Assembly: GCA_002256465.1 (NCBI GenBank)
Contig: NQJG01000033.1
Coordinates: 1-13,467 of the forward strand
DNA length: 13,467 bases
Direction: 5' to 3'
Source of the DNA: Methylococcaceae bacterium NSP1-1
Lineage (GTDB): Bacteria > Pseudomonadota > Gammaproteobacteria > Methylococcales > Methylomonadaceae
The position numbers and the translations under genes were made by a program. The notes below the pieces were generated by a model, which searched no databases, was not told the origin of the DNA, and was given only the letters and a program-made list of their open reading frames with translations. Positions 13,375-13,467 of the stretch are shown one piece after another. How positions within the stretch are numbered: position 1 is the stretch's first letter; the number at the start of each line of letters is the position of its first letter.

Positions 13375-13467
13375 AAATACATGATTTACTCAATAGGCTG
13401 GAAGCCGAACTAAAACGCATTATTATTGAAAGACAGCTGACTGATCCGCTAATGATAGGTATTCGCA
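13368..13467 (+). CDS. pyrR: PyrR, pyr regulator / uracil phosphoribosyltransferase (5' part only)
   Basis: A frame opening with GTG at 13368, with AAGGA 7 bases before it, runs to the window end: VLEIHDLLNRLEAELKRII, then IERQLTDPLMIGIR. The pattern of an N-terminal helix followed by DPLMIGIR fits the beginning of PyrR, and the position after yqgE-ruvX is where pyrR lies in many gammaproteobacteria. In these bacteria PyrR mainly goes with pyrB/pyrC of pyrimidine synthesis. Only 33 codons are visible, so the identification leans on gene order. Confidence 0.75.
   Translation, partial: MLEIHDLLNRLEAELKRIIIERQLTDPLMIGIR

Noticed and set aside
1..13467. tRNA, rRNA, CRISPR arrays, prophage or defence gene cassettes
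   Set aside because: I looked for cloverleaf-type ends, spaced repeats and known defence motifs and saw none.

Overview
The window looks like the chromosome of a low-to-moderate GC gammaproteobacterium. The best guess is a Methylobacter-like methanotroph (Methylococcales). This rests on the gshB / tonB-like / yqgE / ruvX / pyrR gene order beside rpmB-rpmG, a large CheB/CheR-PAS sensory cluster, a pterin dehydratase and DUF2934/DUF6494-type small proteins. The organism is inferred from gene content, not from a marker gene.

Region 1 (1-3583) is a sensory block. It holds the 3' end of a CheB/CheR/PAS fusion protein, then a soluble FixL-type histidine kinase and a FixJ-type response regulator that overlap by ATGA. 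The kinase lacks the haem-ligand histidine of oxygen-sensing FixL. The CheB/CheR tail appears to have lost the middle of one PAS domain in frame.

Region 2 (3584-6948) starts with a DUF2934 protein whose predicted leader carries a small perfect hairpin, followed by a structured 303-base gap. Next come a stand-alone HEAGH protein resembling an M41 peptidase domain and an FtsH-type AAA protease. That ftsH is split into two frames by a short deletion just after the Walker B region.

Region 3 (6949-8357) holds single small metabolic genes: a MazG-like all-alpha NTP pyrophosphohydrolase homologue missing one metal-binding acidic residue, a 4a-hydroxytetrahydrobiopterin dehydratase (PCD/DCoH) and a DUF6494-type protein. 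A perfect ribosome binding site leading into a 5-codon ORF ends the region.

Region 4 (8358-9841) is a junkyard. A convergent AraC-family regulator is followed by remnants of two unrelated insertion sequences, an IS5-type DDE transposase and an IS110-type transposase, joined to each other and both frameshifted.

Region 5 (9946-13467) is ordinary core genome. rpmB-rpmG lie on the minus strand, divergent from gshB, a TonB-like protein, yqgE, ruvX and the start of pyrR, which are tightly packed on the plus strand.

No convincing undescribed multi-gene system is visible. The observations most worth checking are the orphan M41-like protein beside a broken ftsH, the structured leaders at 3743-3761 and 4216-4265, and the cluster of small internal deletions.
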